DNA of 42,201 nt from Clostridia bacterium (GTDB lineage Bacteria; Bacillota; Clostridia; Oscillospirales; Acutalibacteraceae): assembly GCA_017416765.1 (NCBI GenBank), contig JAFQBE010000006.1, positions 1-42,201 of the forward strand, in the 5' to 3' direction. Made by a program: the position numbers and the translations under genes. The notes beneath the pieces are model-generated. The model had not been told where the DNA came from. It saw nothing but the letters and a program-made list of their open reading frames with translations, and made no database searches. Every line of letters begins with the position of its first letter. Within the stretch, counting starts at the first letter, position 1. Shown in pieces: positions 41,701 through 42,201 of the stretch.

Positions 41701-41959
41701 AATCTTCTGGGAAGACGATATTGAAGCTGTAAAAGCAAGAATTGACGAACTCCTTGCAGACGAGAACATGGGCGAAGCAGAAAAAGCAAAACTCGAAGAA
41801 TACAAGGCAGAATGTGATAAGCTCATCGAGATTATACACACACCTGTTGAGTATTTCTCACTCCGTCTGTTCTATCTTATCTGGGATCTCATTCTTTGGA
41901 TATGGAACAGCGTGGTTAACGCCTTTTCCGGTCTCTTCGGCATCCGGGCAATCGCATAA
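35792..41959 (+). CDS. Giant multidomain surface protein (LRR, beta-helix, MBG, helical repeats)
   Basis: A 2055-residue exported protein of unknown specific role, probably an adhesin. In order: signal peptide (1-28, from the duplicated cassette); BspA-type leucine-rich repeats (30-236); a beta-helix-like region (247-433); a divergent InlB B-repeat (437-510, PAEGGTVEGAGTYSSGATV); an MBG-like domain (513-613); a second beta-helix-like region (617-907) with many 'GG-E-F/GTA-I' turns; several MBG/Ig-like domains (917-1690, with the VYDGTP and LTYNGEAHN motifs typical of MBG domains). Then come four or five acidic helical repeats of roughly 70-80 residues (1690-2020; for example IKKVDEAVKSYDEETVKSTD). 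The C-terminus is a strongly hydrophobic helix (about 2023-2050, LRLFYLIWDLILWIWNSVV). GGAGG precedes ATG 35792. The final helix probably anchors it in the membrane. Confidence 0.85.
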   Translation: MKKINKLISILIAVAMLLSMTPISAFAASVVASGKFGASGSNLTWSLDSDGVLTVSGSGAMEDFANGASMPWYSKRANIKTVVIESGVTNIGKNAFTGFTAISTATISDTVTSIGDKAFSNSSLANFEFSDGGNLKTIGTSAFNSTRIKSMVIPDGVTTLGSYIFGYGPIKSVTIPASVTSVGNYVFEETSSLSEVIFLGNKEPETIGNTVFLGCSSLAYVSVPADYEGDDFSNLKVAKAVSSVAEVNGQGFATLADAISAAQSINGAELKLLSHISIDSGITIESGNFTIDLNGKELFSNGYFLLRIDGADVIIVDSAGGGIFNATNDQGNIVLEVLSGSANISGGTFNSASYPATVRGGTLKLTGKDFVLNGNWRIGWYGGNIDLSACTADEVLIQACADGLQASAITLPDGWGLFKNNGTPCTDFVKNDIYVAKAGFKVTASVNPAEGGTVEGAGTYSSGATVNLSATAANGYRFINWIENGEEVSTSAVYTFTASKNRELTANFEIVPHTHSFTYSAGGGRIVATCVAGDCPLENGIGGMLTISAPADLYVDGETAKEAVIDNQLVEAVDYTVTYSTADGTAPKTAGTYTASVTLGGATATVEFTLLNYAAKVTDKDGNELEGSPYKTFAAAVRAAEKSEGSTVTLLDDIALSSTQYVYSSTFTLDLNGKTLLNETAAAISIESDADVTIKDSDEGGIIESKTQSSETIYNYGTLTVESGIIKGDGGIDNRGTLNFKNGKIEADKSHAIINFGTAYIYNGILESSGNNAIRSNPDATIYVYGGEFSGSAGIVNHGTAFIEGGEFTGKSYAALNLLGGTVEVTGGSFTGTDFASGYYSGTPYGEYTVYCNEGATLTLKSGEFPNGFVVANTSANAILAEDYYYKDVDGKLIDVADDANIINGYVKVSKGADLSDAVITVDKTEFVYNGQHQAPAVTVTIGGKTLKENVDYAVNARRWENGVPVQWFYYVDAGVYTSVIDGLGDYTGKVEKEFVIKPATVDIIWEGDEFYYTGNPHKVAAKYIDIDGNESNEFELINYVNTNVGVYTATAIFADNNYSATEAAINHTYEIKWYDGAPDAEIGGIKGENGWYIRPVIVTAPDGYVIDTLVDGTYGNTITFVENEENAVFYMKEIATGYIAKVELGEIKVDLNDPTAEITVGENKWNSFLNTITFGKFFKQTQSVTIAASDQTSGVAKIEYFIATEEITDFENIEWIEYTGKFDIEPNSKNIIYAKATDQAGRTIIINSDGIVVYSVSQVTTADTLIYTLTTIEDVEYSVDFKGNTVDYVRINNDELSTDEYEATEKSVIIKGEYIENLAADAVYEIVIGIDPMGENFAVGDAPAEMKAYLAVEKITGSVMITNDISKVYDGTPVEAPQYETIGTGEVTIKYTSAIGEPQYTDVVPTQAGTYFVLVEIAETNKSTYDFGVAEFTIAKADSAITAAPTPNTLTYNGEAHNLISAGEAMYGTMVYSLDGTKYSETIPQGTDAGDYTVYYKVAGDSNHNDTVAETVTVTIDKKLVSVSATVPDRIYGEHYEVDTSKVVVTFDGIVEGDDVGYVVTDATYYMHTVTDNAPVQVVYNVNGADAGNYQFPEFGDRIAPNFGVEATGRVLPRDIANAEITLGDALVYNGTEQTQTVAAVTVGGLEVTYTVSGNKATNVGVYELTITGNGNFAGETTALYEIAPDTTGVDVLNVDNVKSSDKEAIEAVAQQIENAVTDLADDEKKAEYKAITDKCDELLSKINDTVNEIERIDEAVNGYDKETVTSADIPELGKLIDDIKALTDGDNLTEDERATLEEADKAIDELLEKLAEVAEEIKKVDEAVKSYDEETVKSTDSEDLAQLKDDVQALIDSGNTTENEKTALGEIIEKVEGLEDKIEEIETQLERIAGIENVYNPETVTSDDKAAIKEAITEIEAVNPDNLTDEQKEEYKEIKIGLEALLDKISAATLQVDAVGEVLAAFDADRVTIFWEDDIEAVKARIDELLADENMGEAEKAKLEEYKAECDKLIEIIHTPVEYFSLRLFYLIWDLILWIWNSVVNAFSGLFGIRAIA

Positions 41960-42099
41960 ATCCTCATCTTGCCGGTGGTTTAAAATAGTATTTGCAATCG
42001 ATTCTTATTTTCTTATTAGTTATTAAATATCGCATAAAAAACAATACCCGACCCGAGCGTATGCACAGGACCGTAAAAAACGTACAATGAAAAAAACAC

Positions 42100-42136
42100 C
42101 CTCCTATGGTAGAATTAAGATAACTATCATAGGAGG
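42100..42136 (+). promoter_or_regulatory. Hairpin burying the ribosome-binding site of an IS orfA
   Basis: CCTCCTATGGTAG (42100-42112) pairs with CTATCATAGGAGG (42124-42136) at 12 of 13 positions. The AGGAGG that serves ATG 42144 is fully inside the right arm. Confidence 0.75.
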
Positions 42137-42143
42137 AATTTTT

Positions 42144-42201
42144 ATGCCCGGAAAATACAGACACATCAAGCAATATGAAAAAGAAATAAAAGAATTAAGA
42201 G
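42144..42201 (+). CDS. IS3-type orfA, start only (cut by window edge)
   Basis: Nineteen codons are visible, beginning MPGKYRHIKQYEKEIKEL. This matches the beginning of helix-turn-helix OrfA proteins of IS3-like elements, and the preceding SD-burying hairpin has the same arrangement as in the IS remnant at 1718-2060. The protein sequence differs from that remnant, so it is another element type. Whether the element is complete cannot be judged here. Confidence 0.55.
   Translation, partial: MPGKYRHIKQYEKEIKELR

Overview
The window looks like chromosomal DNA of a low-to-moderate-GC Gram-positive anaerobe, most likely an uncultured gut or rumen member of the Clostridia (Oscillospiraceae/Ruminococcaceae type). 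The grounds are strong Shine-Dalgarno sites with frequent TTG/GTG starts, tandem T-box leaders, Gram-positive signal peptides, cohesin and dockerin modules, BspA-type leucine-rich repeats, InlB-type repeats, and Ig-like/MBG-type surface proteins without LPXTG motifs. No rRNA, tRNA or CRISPR array was seen. Family names come from reading motifs, not from database searches.

Layout. 1-366 (minus): a sigma-A promoter and two tandem T-box leaders reading leftwards out of the window. 563-1642: secreted HSL-type esterase. 1718-3115: an IS3-type orfA remnant joined to a 5'-truncated RsiV/DUF3298-like gene. 3132-3944: small secreted protein with a cysteine/aromatic C-terminal tail. 4079-6703: superfamily 2 helicase carrying a transmembrane hairpin. 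6920-7471: tyrosine-recombinase remnant.

7437-21969 is the most striking block. A minus-strand gene encodes an ECF sigma factor fused through a membrane segment and a Thr/Ser/Gln-rich stalk to extracellular leucine-rich repeats. Upstream of it, on the plus strand, lie a roughly 160-nt structured RNA with its own promoter, a 33-bp stem, a long pseudoknot and an intrinsic terminator, and then an ECF-type promoter (GAACC-17-GTCTAA). That promoter drives two membrane-anchored single-cohesin proteins and a 1748-residue M23 peptidase ending in a dockerin; a three-cohesin protein and a large LRR/FIVAR-like/Ig-like protein follow. I infer a cohesin-dockerin surface assembly built around a cell-wall hydrolase rather than a cellulase, possibly controlled by the sigma factor that may sense the envelope.

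22434-34962 is an enzyme region: a minus-strand sulfatase with a GPH/MFS-type transporter, a divergent TetR regulator with a perfect inverted-repeat operator, a second TetR gene, a secreted 5'-nucleotidase, CstA, an alkylsulfatase-like lipoprotein and a secreted GH16 glycanase. The genes suggest scavenging of sulfated or phosphorylated organic compounds and glycans.

The second TetR gene, with its promoter-operator and the signal-peptide codons of the next gene, occurs twice as a direct repeat (26470-27343 and 35000-35875). The second copy precedes a 2055-residue surface protein. Each repeat ends at the predicted signal-peptidase site, so the same regulator and export signal are joined in frame to two unrelated secreted proteins. 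The right edge (from about 42100) holds the start of a second IS3-like element whose ribosome-binding site is buried in a hairpin, as in the left-hand IS remnant.
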